From contig USAP01000003.1 of NCBI GenBank assembly GCA_900552775.1, forward strand, positions 1 to 31,754: 31,754 nt of DNA. The letters are read 5' to 3'. Shown piece after piece: positions 19,701 to 26,511 of this stretch. The position numbers and the translations under genes were made by a program. Each line of letters opens with the position of its first letter. Within the stretch, counting starts at the first letter, position 1. The DNA is from an uncultured Eubacteriales bacterium (GTDB taxonomy: Bacteria; Bacillota; Clostridia; UMGS1883; UMGS1540). The notes beneath the pieces are model-generated. The model did no database searches and was not told where the DNA came from. It was given only the letters and a program-made list of their open reading frames with translations.

Positions 19701-19965
19701 TGAAGAGCTTAATGTTGTAAAAAAATCTTACGGATTTCGCGCCGACGCGGGATACACAAATTCGGGTGAGGCCGAAAAGGCGAGAATCATACTTGCGGTT
19801 TATGAAGGCGGCAAGGTTGCCGATATTAAAATCGCAGCGGCTGATATTATAAACGGCGGCGGTAATTTAGGCGTAAGATATATCGGAAAAACAAGCGGAA
19901 GAACGGCAAAAGTATATTTGTGGAACAAAAATAATGAGTTAACGCCGATAAAGAGTACAGAATAA
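16729..19965 (+). CDS. Secreted heparinase II/III-family polysaccharide lyase (second paralogue)
   Basis: This 1078-residue exported protein is homologous to the lyase at 134 through its N-terminal three quarters. It shows a signal peptide (1-23, ending AAAA), a laminin-G-like domain (about 28-215), a shortened copper-amine-oxidase-like stalk (about 268-325) lacking the repeated VRAIAEA lobes, the toroid lyase domain with DNWN at 547-550 and WYEGPDYW, and the heparinase beta domain (about 728-920) with HGHLDAGQF at 758-766 and YRYRTEGHN. The catalytic pattern is therefore intact. It lacks the F5/8C domain and instead ends in the C-terminal domain of the two mosaic proteins (about 1004-1078, LAVYEGGKVADIK and KVYLWNKNNELTPIK). 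Start is ATG after GGGAGG. It sits downstream of a terminator, so it may have its own promoter. Substrate is unknown. Confidence 0.87.
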   Translation: MKKIISVILAVAAAVAFLPAAAADNTDTRYIKCYFKDDFNSGITNFRLMFSYGNKLSVADKPSSDNKSLCFNSSAATVQSMSRAEMDTSVEENILFEFDICPTSEYNDISFRLTNSKAAQKDILTLSGLKLKTASGVDLGSPATDVFTNICIAFDPRTGLADYYVNKALKAAGVKASENFGMISAASFIFNNAAGGLKNTLLYIDNFKAYNSEKPIFVYRDNGENVRLLSDYADDGDVAEYMGDAAALYRDNARLYLNGAISNEASAPLFIGGKPYIPLETAKKLYASANSLPVYSMGGSYVSAEELCRASGKKLSSYSDGLIVIGNREDFFDFKYDIPVFRTLCGKLILHETNGKEMANYIRKNLNGVHPRLFMNSDDFERLKSKVQTDDYLKARHTIMLSRYGEAYTKKDKNGEYEHKLFVDKLAADTNEWTRTESVFNKIQQVGYCYRMTGDEKYAKRCIDEVLGICEMPSWIASNRSFLATAGLMIAVALCYDWMYDSEYMTADNKNTIKRAMETKGMDEILKDYEGTSSSRSYFWAQSPKPDNWNFVCNNAGLLSAMAFADVSSNRSVKIFNYAMKLLPKAATLYAPDGAWYEGPDYWEFGSRYFVMIMENLYKVFGTTFGFMELPGIRETGYYAVLQEGPMGSFNIGDAKEGDVHSNASTSPVLLFLSSYFKDEKLKGLAMNGIREMTGVNVNPETMYNIAYYDFELPEKAANVKRDWYFRDSEIALMHKSPEDIQNDVFTALHAGRNDTPHGHLDAGQFVIDAYGTRFACDTGYESDSPSVKKNFYRYRTEGHNTILINPDLSPGQRVEAIARIDRFDTDGNSAIAVTDLTDMYENAESIKRGLKFTDNRSIITVQDEISLNEPSDIWWFMHSKQKITVSDDGQSAVISGNKNMDMLVKLSSSAPGSFTVMEAMPMEDSLKTISNNLQNGDFKKLALHFENTQNITISVTMSFIPKGSTDYGEDKTVTPIDSWTLDELPQGLNIEELNVVKKSYGFRADAGYTNSGEAEKARIILAVYEGGKVADIKIAAADIINGGGNLGVRYIGKTSGRTAKVYLWNKNNELTPIKSTE

Positions 19966-19981
19966 AAATAGTTCATAATGC

Positions 19982-20010
19982 AAAAGAGACGGTCAGCGGC
20001 CGTCTCTTTT
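19982..20010. terminator. Bidirectional intrinsic terminator between convergent units
   Basis: AAAAGAGACGG (19982-19992) pairs perfectly with CCGTCTCTTTT (20000-20010) around a 7-base loop. On the + strand it ends the lyase transcript. On the - strand it reads out into a T-run and ends the EamA permease transcript. The last codons and the stop of the permease gene lie inside the hairpin. Confidence 0.85.
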
Positions 20011-20895
20011 AAACTTTAATTGCGACACCACAATTCCGGCAAAAATCAATATGCAGCCGAAAAGGGAACGCAGAGAAAGCCGCTCGCCCAAAATAAGCAT
20101 ACAGCCTATGCAGCCGAAAACGGATTCTGTTGATAAAATGATTGAAGCCTCCGTGGGTCTCGCGTTTTTCTGACCGATTACCTGCAGGGTGTATGCAATT
20201 GCGCAGGACATTATTCCCGCGTAAAGTATAGGAACGGCGGCCGCAAACACGTTTTGGAGTGAAAATGTATCGGCTTCAAAGACAATGCACAAAATTATAT
20301 TGATTAAGCCGCACGTCAAAAACTGTACCGACGAAAACGTCACGGGGTTTATGCGCTTTATAAAGGAGTCTATAACTATAATATGAAATGCCCAGAAAAA
20401 CGAACCTGCAAGAAGCAGAAGGTCACCCGTTTCAAAGTGCAGCGTTTCCGACATACAGGTAAAGTACAGACCGGCAACCGCGAAAACCGCGCCGACGGCG
20501 GCATTGATGCTCGGCTTTTTGCCGAATACAAGACCTATCAGAGGAACAAGCACCGTATAAAGACCCGTTATAAAGCCTGCGCTGCTTGCCTGCTCCAATG
20601 CCTCAACGCCCTTTTGCTGAAAAAATGAAGCGGCAAAAAGAACCGTGCCGGCAATTGCACCGCATTTTATTGTGCTTACAAGCTTTTCTCTGTTGAAAAA
20701 GTATTTTTTCTCAAAAATACAGATTACGGGGATAAGAGAAAGCGCGCCGATTATAAATCTTATGCCGTTAAAGGCAAAGGCGCTGACGTTTTTTGACGCG
20801 TCTTTTTGAGCGACAAACGCAAAACCCCATATTGCAGCCGTAATCAGCAGTGTTAAATTTGATTTTAGTCTTTTTGATTCATGTTCTTTGTACAT
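19993..20895 (-). CDS. EamA/DMT-family permease
   Basis: This 300-residue inner-membrane protein has about ten hydrophobic segments arranged as two EamA repeats (about 14-140 and 150-287), the hallmark of the drug/metabolite transporter superfamily. Members export or import small metabolites such as amino acids; the substrate here cannot be read from sequence. The first repeat shows the typical WGFAFVAQKDA and FNGIRFIIGALSLIP motifs, and the second the PTEASIILSTESVFG motif near its end. It is the second gene of a - strand pair, 24 bp after the PTS-like gene, with AAAGGAG 10 bases before its ATG. The coding end overlaps the shared terminator. Length is normal for the family. Confidence 0.87.
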   Translation of the reverse strand: MYKEHESKRLKSNLTLLITAAIWGFAFVAQKDASKNVSAFAFNGIRFIIGALSLIPVICIFEKKYFFNREKLVSTIKCGAIAGTVLFAASFFQQKGVEALEQASSAGFITGLYTVLVPLIGLVFGKKPSINAAVGAVFAVAGLYFTCMSETLHFETGDLLLLAGSFFWAFHIIVIDSFIKRINPVTFSSVQFLTCGLINIILCIVFEADTFSLQNVFAAAVPILYAGIMSCAIAYTLQVIGQKNARPTEASIILSTESVFGCIGCMLILGERLSLRSLFGCILIFAGIVVSQLKFKRDGR

Positions 20896-20919
20896 TTGCC
20901 AAAGTCTCCTTTGCTGTAA

Positions 20920-21957
20920 TTATAAGTCAAGCTTTAAATCTCCGTCCTTTATAAGACCCTTTTTGCGCATGGGATATGCAATAAGCGGAGTTATTATTGC
21001 GGGAAGTATAAACGATATCGCAAAAAGTGCGACCCAGTGCATAAGAGTTATTGCAACGCCGTCCGTCACCCAGCCGGTATATACGCCTATCTGACCCACA
21101 AGTCCGCATGTGCCCATGCCGGAAGAAACGGGCGCGCCGTTCATCTGAAGCTTAAATATACATGTGGCAATGGGGCCTGTGATGGCTGATGCCAGCGTCG
21201 GCGGAATCCATATTTTCGGGTTTTTTACAATATTGCCCATCTGGAGCATGCTTGTGCCCAGACCCTGAGCCGCAAGTCCGCCCCAGGAGTTTTCCGGGAA
21301 GCTCATAACGGCAAAGCCTATCATCTGCGCACAGCAGCCGGCAAGCGCCGCGCCGCCGGCAAGTCCCGTAAGAGACAAACCCGCGCATATTGCCGCACTT
21401 GATATCGGCAGAGTGAGCGCAATGCCCACAACCACAGATACGATAATACCCATCCAAAACGGCTGAAGCTCTGTTGCCCACATTATGAGGTTTCCTATGT
21501 ATGAAGCGCCCGTTCCTATGTACGAAGCTATTCCCATTGCGAGCAAAATTCCCGAGCATATCGTAACGATCGGAGTAACAAGTATGTCAAGCTTTGTTTC
21601 GCGGCTGACAGCTTTTCCGAGTTCCGCTGCAACAATGGTTATAATAAGCACGGCAAACGCACCGCCGGCGCCGCCAAGTTCATTTGCGGCATAGCCTACC
21701 GCCGTAAGTGAAAACAAAACAAGAGGGGGACACTGCAGAGCATAGCCTATTGCAATTGCCATTGCCGATCCCTGAACCGATTTTGCAAACGCGCCGACAT
21801 CTGTCAGAATCTGCAGCCCTGTTTGCGCGCCTATTGTTGCAAGAATTGTGCCTATGAGCAAAGAGGCAAAAAGCCCCTGCGCCATAGCGCCCAAAGCGTC
21901 CACAAAATATCTTTTTGCGGAAAACACTATGTTTTTGCGTTTCAGAAATTCTTTCAC
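20920..21957 (-). CDS. PTS EIIC-type membrane protein (PTS_EIIC_2 family)
   Basis: This 345-residue polytopic membrane protein resembles the PTS_EIIC_2 (PF13303-type) family often annotated as PTS sugar transporter subunit IIC. Near the N-terminus is AMAQGLFASLLIGTILATIG. Glycine- and alanine-rich membrane segments follow, including GGAGGAFAVLIITIVAAELGK and LTGLAGGAALAGCCAQMIGF. No EIIA, EIIB, HPr or sugar-metabolism gene is next to it, so phosphotransferase activity is unproven; it may be a stand-alone channel or sensor. I chose the GTG at 21957 because AGG ends 10 bases upstream. A GTG at 21966 is in frame but overlaps the ribosome site. It is co-transcribed with the EamA permease from a promoter at 21990-22018. 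Confidence 0.72.
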   Translation of the reverse strand: MKEFLKRKNIVFSAKRYFVDALGAMAQGLFASLLIGTILATIGAQTGLQILTDVGAFAKSVQGSAMAIAIGYALQCPPLVLFSLTAVGYAANELGGAGGAFAVLIITIVAAELGKAVSRETKLDILVTPIVTICSGILLAMGIASYIGTGASYIGNLIMWATELQPFWMGIIVSVVVGIALTLPISSAAICAGLSLTGLAGGAALAGCCAQMIGFAVMSFPENSWGGLAAQGLGTSMLQMGNIVKNPKIWIPPTLASAITGPIATCIFKLQMNGAPVSSGMGTCGLVGQIGVYTGWVTDGVAITLMHWVALFAISFILPAIITPLIAYPMRKKGLIKDGDLKLDL

Positions 21958-21989
21958 GTATAACACACCTACTTTTTCAGATTTTATTT

Positions 21990-22018
21990 AGTTTATCATA
22001 AAAACCCTGTTCCTTCAA
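21990..22018 (-). promoter_or_regulatory. Sigma-A promoter of the PTS-like/EamA unit
   Basis: Read on the - strand, TTGAAG (22018-22013) and TAAACT (21995-21990) are separated by 17 bp. This implies a leader of about 26 bases to the GTG at 21957. It is divergent from the cysE promoter within a 211-bp gap. Confidence 0.6.
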
Positions 22019-22107
22019 GTATATTTTAAAAAATCGGCATGCTGAACAATTATTTCATAATATTTGGAAAGTATAACGTTAAAATTTTGTTCTTTTGAAA
22101 AAAACTG

Positions 22108-22136
22108 TTGTTTTTTTGCGGTATATATAGTATAAT
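22108..22136 (+). promoter_or_regulatory. Sigma-A promoter of the cysE-cysS-mrnC unit
   Basis: TTGTTT (22108-22113) and a perfect TATAAT (22131-22136) are separated by 17 bp. The predicted start near 22143 leaves a leader of only about 26 bases before the cysE ATG. That is too short for a T-box or other riboswitch. Confidence 0.7.
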
Positions 22137-22168
22137 GATATGAAGAATGATAATTTTAGGAGATATAT

Positions 22169-22810
22169 ATGTGCAAAAATCTCGTTTATGATATAAAAGC
22201 CATAATGGACAGAGACCCCGCGGCAAGAAATCCCATGGAAGTATTTCTTATGTATCCGGGGCTTTGGGCGGTTATGCTTCACAGGCCGGCTCATTTTCTG
22301 TATAAAATACATTTTTATTTTCTTGCAAGGCTGATTTCGCAGCTTGCCAGGTTTTTCACGGGTATAGAAATTCACCCGGGGGCAAAAATAGGCAAAGGAC
22401 TTTTTATTGACCACGGCATGGGCGTTGTAATAGGAGAAACAACGGAGATAGGTGACGATGTTACGATTTATCAGGGCGTGACTCTCGGCGGTACGGGAAA
22501 ACATACCGGAAAACGTCATCCGACGATAGGCAACGGTGTTCTTATAGGCACGGGGGCAAAAATTTTGGGTCCGTTCAGAGTGGGAGACAATGCAAAAATT
22601 GCGGCAAATGCCGTTGTGCTTTCGGAAGTTGAGCCGAATTCAACATGTGTCGGAGTGCCGGGAAGAATTGTGCGGCGCGGCAACGAAAAAGTAAATACCA
22701 TCGACTGGGTACATATGCCCGACCCTGTCGCACAGGAAATATGTAAGCTTCATATGCAGATTGACAGGCTGGAGAAAAAGTTAAAGGAGAAGGACAATGA
22801 AACTTTATAA
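22169..22810 (+). CDS. cysE: Serine O-acetyltransferase
   Basis: This enzyme transfers acetyl from acetyl-CoA to L-serine, giving O-acetylserine, the committed step of cysteine synthesis in the cytoplasm. The 213-residue protein is the short Bacillota type. It has a helical N-terminal domain and then a left-handed hexapeptide-repeat beta helix from about residue 68 ([35 protein letters not shown]). The catalytic Asp-His pair is D81-H82, and H117 lies in the conserved GKRHPTIG loop. The C-terminal tail ([13 protein letters not shown]) is charged, probably coiled coil, and lacks the terminal Ile that binds CysK in enterobacteria. ATG follows TAGGAGA. The gene overlaps cysS by 14 bp, so cysteine supply and cysteinyl-tRNA charging are coupled. 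Confidence 0.95.
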   Translation: MCKNLVYDIKAIMDRDPAARNPMEVFLMYPGLWAVMLHRPAHFLYKIHFYFLARLISQLARFFTGIEIHPGAKIGKGLFIDHGMGVVIGETTEIGDDVTIYQGVTLGGTGKHTGKRHPTIGNGVLIGTGAKILGPFRVGDNAKIAANAVVLSEVEPNSTCVGVPGRIVRRGNEKVNTIDWVHMPDPVAQEICKLHMQIDRLEKKLKEKDNETL

Positions 22811-24176
22811 TTCACTGACAAGAAAAAAAGAGGAGTTTGTTCCGATAAAAGAGGGCGAGGTTAAGATGTATTCCTGCGGCCCCACGGTTTACAATTATTT
22901 CCATATCGGAAACGCACGTCCTTTTATTATATTTGAAACGCTTCGCAGATATTTGGAATACAGAGGCAACAAAGTAACGTTTGTGCAAAACTTCACGGAT
23001 GTTGACGATAAGCTTATAAACCGCGCGAGGGAAGAACATTCCACGGTGCCGGAAATCGCGGAAAAATATATAAAAGAATATTTTGTTGATGCAGAAGGTC
23101 TCGGAATAGGCAAGGCAAGCGTTCACCCGAGAGCTACGGAAAACATAGAAGCTATTATAGAACTTGTAAAAACACTCGTTGACAAGGGATATGCATATGT
23201 GGTTGACGGGGACGTATACTATTCAACAAAGAAGTTTAAAGACTACGGTAAACTTTCGCATCAGCCGCTTGAAGAACTTGAAGCCGGTGCGAGAATCGGC
23301 GTTGACGAGAGAAAACGCGACCCTATGGACTTTGCACTCTGGAAGGCGCGCAAAACAGACGATGAGATTGCATGGGATTCTCCCTGGGGCATGGGAAGAC
23401 CCGGTTGGCACATAGAGTGCAGTGCAATGGCAAACAGATATCTCGGTGAAACAATAGATATTCACAGCGGCGGAAAAGACCTGATTTTCCCTCACCACGA
23501 AAACGAGATTGCCCAGAGTGAGGCGGCTAACGGGAAACCCTTTGCGCACTATTGGCTTCACAACGGATATATAAACGTAGATAACGTTAAAATGTCAAAA
23601 TCTCTCGGCAATTTCTTTACGGTGCGTGATGTTGCCGAAAAATACGATTACGAAGTTATAAGATTTTTTATGCTTTCCGCACATTACCGCAGTCCCATAA
23701 ATTTCAGCGCCAAGCTTATAGACGCTGCAAAAACAGGACTTGAGAGAATATATAACTGCAAGAATAATCTTGAAGAAAAAGTTGCGCCCGGCAGCTATGA
23801 GAAGTTTGAAAATGTTAAAAAATTCAAAGATAAATTCATAGCGGCGATGGATGATGACTTAAATACGGCGGACGCAATTTCGGTTCTTTTTGAAATCGTG
23901 CGTGCCGCAAACACCGTTATGGCGGAAAACGGCGACAAAGACGAGATGGCGGCATATTTGTCGCTCATAAACGAAATCGGAGGAGTGCTCAATATCTTAA
24001 CGCGCAAACCCGAAAAAGAAGAAATCGATTCCGAAATAGAAAGTCTTATAGAAAAAAGACAGGCGGCAAGAAAAAACCGTGATTTTGCCGAGGCTGACAG
24101 GATAAGAGACGAGCTTTTAAATCGCGGAATAATCCTTGAAGATACGCGCGAGGGTGTTAAATGGCACAGAAAATAA
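22797..24176 (+). CDS. cysS: Cysteinyl-tRNA synthetase
   Basis: This class I aminoacyl-tRNA synthetase charges tRNA-Cys with cysteine. The 459-residue length is typical. Visible features are the zinc-ligand cysteine C27 in YSCGPTVYN, the HIGH-type motif FHIGNARPF (about 37-45), the zinc/cysteine-binding WHIECSAMA and [13 protein letters not shown] segments (about 205-238), and the KMSKSLGNF loop (265-273). The C-terminal DALR-type helical region and the tail with [24 protein letters not shown] match the family. ATG follows AAGGAGAAGG. It overlaps cysE by 14 bp upstream and mrnC by 16 bp downstream, so all three form one operon as in Bacillus subtilis. Confidence 0.97.
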   Translation: MKLYNSLTRKKEEFVPIKEGEVKMYSCGPTVYNYFHIGNARPFIIFETLRRYLEYRGNKVTFVQNFTDVDDKLINRAREEHSTVPEIAEKYIKEYFVDAEGLGIGKASVHPRATENIEAIIELVKTLVDKGYAYVVDGDVYYSTKKFKDYGKLSHQPLEELEAGARIGVDERKRDPMDFALWKARKTDDEIAWDSPWGMGRPGWHIECSAMANRYLGETIDIHSGGKDLIFPHHENEIAQSEAANGKPFAHYWLHNGYINVDNVKMSKSLGNFFTVRDVAEKYDYEVIRFFMLSAHYRSPINFSAKLIDAAKTGLERIYNCKNNLEEKVAPGSYEKFENVKKFKDKFIAAMDDDLNTADAISVLFEIVRAANTVMAENGDKDEMAAYLSLINEIGGVLNILTRKPEKEEIDSEIESLIEKRQAARKNRDFAEADRIRDELLNRGIILEDTREGVKWHRK

Positions 24177-24571
24177 TTGAAAACGATTTTAAGCTTCCCG
24201 CAAACGAATATTCCGCGTTGTCGCTTGCGTATATAGGCGATGCGGTGTATGAGCTTTATATAAGGGGAAGGCTTATGGAAAACTCAAACATTCCTCCCGC
24301 AAAGCTACACAGAGAAGCTACGCATTTTGTGAGCGCGGAGGCACAGTTTAAGGCATCAAAACACATGGAGGACATGCTCACGGAAGAAGAAACTGCCGTG
24401 TTTCACAGAGGCAGAAATGCCAAAAGCGCCACATCTCCCAAAAATGCCGATATAATTCATTACAGGCACGCGACGGGCTTTGAAGCGCTTTTGGGATACC
24501 TTTACATAAAAGATGACGCTCAGAGATTGAATTTTTTAATGAAAGAAGCATACGATTTTTTAAGACAGTGA
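24161..24571 (+). CDS. mrnC: Mini-ribonuclease III
   Basis: This double-strand-specific RNase matures the ends of 23S rRNA in Bacillota. The 136-residue protein consists of a single RNase III catalytic domain without a dsRNA-binding domain, as expected for Mini-III. Catalytic signature residues are visible in [13 protein letters not shown] (D27 and E31) and in the second acidic cluster, [12 protein letters not shown]. The start ATG lies within the end of cysS (16-bp overlap), implying translational coupling. The downstream rlmB and yacP genes that follow mrnC in Bacillus are absent; transketolase genes come next instead. Confidence 0.93.
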   Translation: MAQKIIENDFKLPANEYSALSLAYIGDAVYELYIRGRLMENSNIPPAKLHREATHFVSAEAQFKASKHMEDMLTEEETAVFHRGRNAKSATSPKNADIIHYRHATGFEALLGYLYIKDDAQRLNFLMKEAYDFLRQ

Positions 24572-24603
24572 TGTTGATTTCCGTTTTAAGCGGAGTTTTA
24601 GCA

Positions 24604-24609
24604 TATAAT
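24604..24609 (+). promoter_or_regulatory. Possible -10 element for the transketolase genes
   Basis: A perfect TATAAT lies 30 bp before the transketolase N-subunit ATG, within a 67-bp gap after mrnC. No good -35 is found at 16-18 bp (CCGTTT is the best). It may be a weak or activator-dependent promoter, or chance in AT-rich DNA. Confidence 0.35.
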
Positions 24610-24638
24610 AAACAAATGGTTTGAAAGGATGAATAGGA

Positions 24639-25466
24639 ATGGAACAAGCAAAAAAGGCTAAACTTGCAGAAGTTGCCTTAAACGTGCGCCGTGATATTAT
24701 CACAGAGGTTTACAGCGCGGGTGCGGGACATCCGGGCGGTTCACTCGGAATTGCGGATATACTCTCTTATCTGTATTTTGAGGAAATGAATGTTGACCCC
24801 AAAAACCCGAAAAATCCCGACAGAGACAGATTTGTAATGTCCAAAGGTCATTGTGCCCCGGCTTTGTACGGCATTTTGGCGGAAAAAGGATTTTTCCCGA
24901 AGGAAGATTTAAAGGGTTTCCGCAGTATAGACAGTTATCTTGAGGGTCATCCCGATATGAAGGGCGTTCCGGGCGTGGATATGTCAACAGGTTCTCTCGG
25001 ACAGGGGATATGCGCGGCAAACGGAATGGCACTTGCCGGCAAGCTTGACGGAAGGAACTACAGGGTATATGCCATACTCGGTGACGGAGAGCTTGAAGAA
25101 GGTCAGGTTTGGGAAGCGGCTATGTTTGCGCCCCATTATAAACTTGACAATGTAACTATTTTTGTTGATTTCAACGGCTTGCAGATAGACGGAGATATAA
25201 CAAAAGTTATGAATCCCACCCCTATTGACAAGAAGTTTGAAGCTTTCGGCTGGAATGTTGTAACATGCGATGCGCATGATTTTGACAGCATTGAAGCTGC
25301 TGTTTCGGCTGCAAAGGCATGCAAAGGCAAGCCGACTGCCGTAATTGCCAAATCCATAAAAGGCAAAGGCGTATCCTTTATGGAAAGTGAGGCAGGCTGG
25401 CACGGAAAAGCTCCGAACGAGGAAGAATACAAACAGGCAATGAAAGATCTCGGAGCAGAGGTCTGA
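24639..25466 (+). CDS. Transketolase, N-terminal (ThDP pyrophosphate-binding) subunit
   Basis: This is half of a split transketolase, which moves two-carbon ketol units between sugar phosphates in the non-oxidative pentose phosphate pathway. The 275-residue chain covers the pyrophosphate-binding domain. It includes GHPGGSLGIADILSYLYF near residue 30, the VMSKGHCAPALYG segment, and the ThDP/metal motif GDGELEEGQ at 148-156, followed by VDFNGLQIDG. The partner half starts 42 bp downstream, so the two are co-translated and presumably form a heterotetramer. A split transketolase is common in Clostridia and archaea. The start follows GAAAGGATG. Confidence 0.94.
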   Translation: MEQAKKAKLAEVALNVRRDIITEVYSAGAGHPGGSLGIADILSYLYFEEMNVDPKNPKNPDRDRFVMSKGHCAPALYGILAEKGFFPKEDLKGFRSIDSYLEGHPDMKGVPGVDMSTGSLGQGICAANGMALAGKLDGRNYRVYAILGDGELEEGQVWEAAMFAPHYKLDNVTIFVDFNGLQIDGDITKVMNPTPIDKKFEAFGWNVVTCDAHDFDSIEAAVSAAKACKGKPTAVIAKSIKGKGVSFMESEAGWHGKAPNEEEYKQAMKDLGAEV

Positions 25467-25507
25467 AATTGCAATTCAGAATAAAAAATAGGAAGGATTG
25501 AAGATAA

Positions 25508-26452
25508 ATGGCAGATAAAATAGCTACAAGACAGGCTTACGGTGACGCGCTTGCCGAGTTCGGCGAAAAATATGATTTTTTGGTGCTTGATGCCGATCTT
25601 TCAAAGTCTACAAAAACGGACGTATTTAAGAAAAAATTCCCCGAAAGATTTATAAATATGGGTATTGCTGAGGCAAATATGATTTCCACCGCAGCGGGTA
25701 TAGCTGCCTGCGGCAAAACGGTTTTCGCAAGCTCGTTTGCAATGTTTGCGGCAGGCAGAGCCTTTGAACAGGTGAGAAATTCCGTTGCATATCCGCACCT
25801 GAACGTTAAAATAGGCGCAACGCACGCAGGTATTTCCGTCGGCGAAGACGGTGCTACGCATCAGTGCCTTGAGGATATTGCTCTTATGCGCACGCTGCCC
25901 GGCATGGTTGTTATAAGCCCTGCGGACGCGGTTGAGGCAAGAGCGGCGGTTGAAGCTGCAATAAAGCATGACGGCCCCGTTTATATGAGATTCGGCAGAC
26001 TGGCTGTACCGGTATTCAACGACCCGGCAACATACAAATTTGAACTCGGGCGCGGAACAGTGCTCAGAGAAGGCACCGATGTTACAATTGTTGCAAACGG
26101 ACTGTTGGTTCCCGAAGCGGTTGAAGCCGCAAAAATTCTTGAAGCTGACGGAATTTCGGCTGAGGTAATAAATATTCATACGATTAAACCTCTTGATGCT
26201 GAGCTTATAGCTAAATCGGCAGCAAAAACAGGCTGCGTTGTAACAGCTGAAGAACACAACATAATCGGCGGTCTCGGAAGTGCAGTTGCGGAAGCGCTCT
26301 GCGAAAACTGCCCCGCTCCGCTTGAGAGAATAGGCGCAAAAGACAAGTTCGGCAAGAGCGGCAAGCCTGCTCCGCTTCTCAAAATGTATGAGATGACGGC
26401 TGAAGATATTGCACTTGCGGCAAAAAAATCAATAGCAAAGAAAAATAAGTAA
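25508..26452 (+). CDS. Transketolase, C-terminal (pyrimidine-binding) subunit
   Basis: This 314-residue protein supplies the pyrimidine-binding and C-terminal domains missing from the preceding gene. Visible are the ThDP-activating glutamate region (INMGIAEANMISTAAG, about 50-65), the GISVGEDGATHQCLEDIALMR substrate loop (about 112-132) and the C-terminal transketolase fold with EEHNIIGGLGSAVAEAL (about 248-264). Together the two subunits make one active site. The ribosome site is AGGAAGG. The pair is followed by a GC-rich palindrome and then pcrA. A DXP-synthase-like or acetoin-dehydrogenase role is less likely, because DXS is a single, longer chain and the E1 motifs differ. Confidence 0.93.
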   Translation: MADKIATRQAYGDALAEFGEKYDFLVLDADLSKSTKTDVFKKKFPERFINMGIAEANMISTAAGIAACGKTVFASSFAMFAAGRAFEQVRNSVAYPHLNVKIGATHAGISVGEDGATHQCLEDIALMRTLPGMVVISPADAVEARAAVEAAIKHDGPVYMRFGRLAVPVFNDPATYKFELGRGTVLREGTDVTIVANGLLVPEAVEAAKILEADGISAEVINIHTIKPLDAELIAKSAAKTGCVVTAEEHNIIGGLGSAVAEALCENCPAPLERIGAKDKFGKSGKPAPLLKMYEMTAEDIALAAKKSIAKKNK

Positions 26453-26468
26453 GAAAAACTTTTATCGA

Positions 26469-26489
26469 GGGGCGGTTTTAAGCCGCCCC
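26469..26489. repeat. REP-like GC-rich palindrome before pcrA
   Basis: GGGGCGG (26469-26475) pairs with CCGCCCC (26483-26489) around a 7-base loop, and CGGA follows at 26491. With no U-tract it is at best a weak terminator for the transketolase genes. It matches the layout of 12921-12945 (GGGG, CGG, loop ending TAAG, CCG, CCCC, CGGA). Confidence 0.6.
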
Positions 26490-26511
26490 ACGGATTTTGA
26501 CGGAGAGAAAC

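Noticed and set aside
22019..22107. Possible riboswitch or T-box upstream of cysE
   Set aside because: The consensus promoter lies downstream of this stretch, the sequence is AT-rich, and no T-box-like core or terminator pair was seen.
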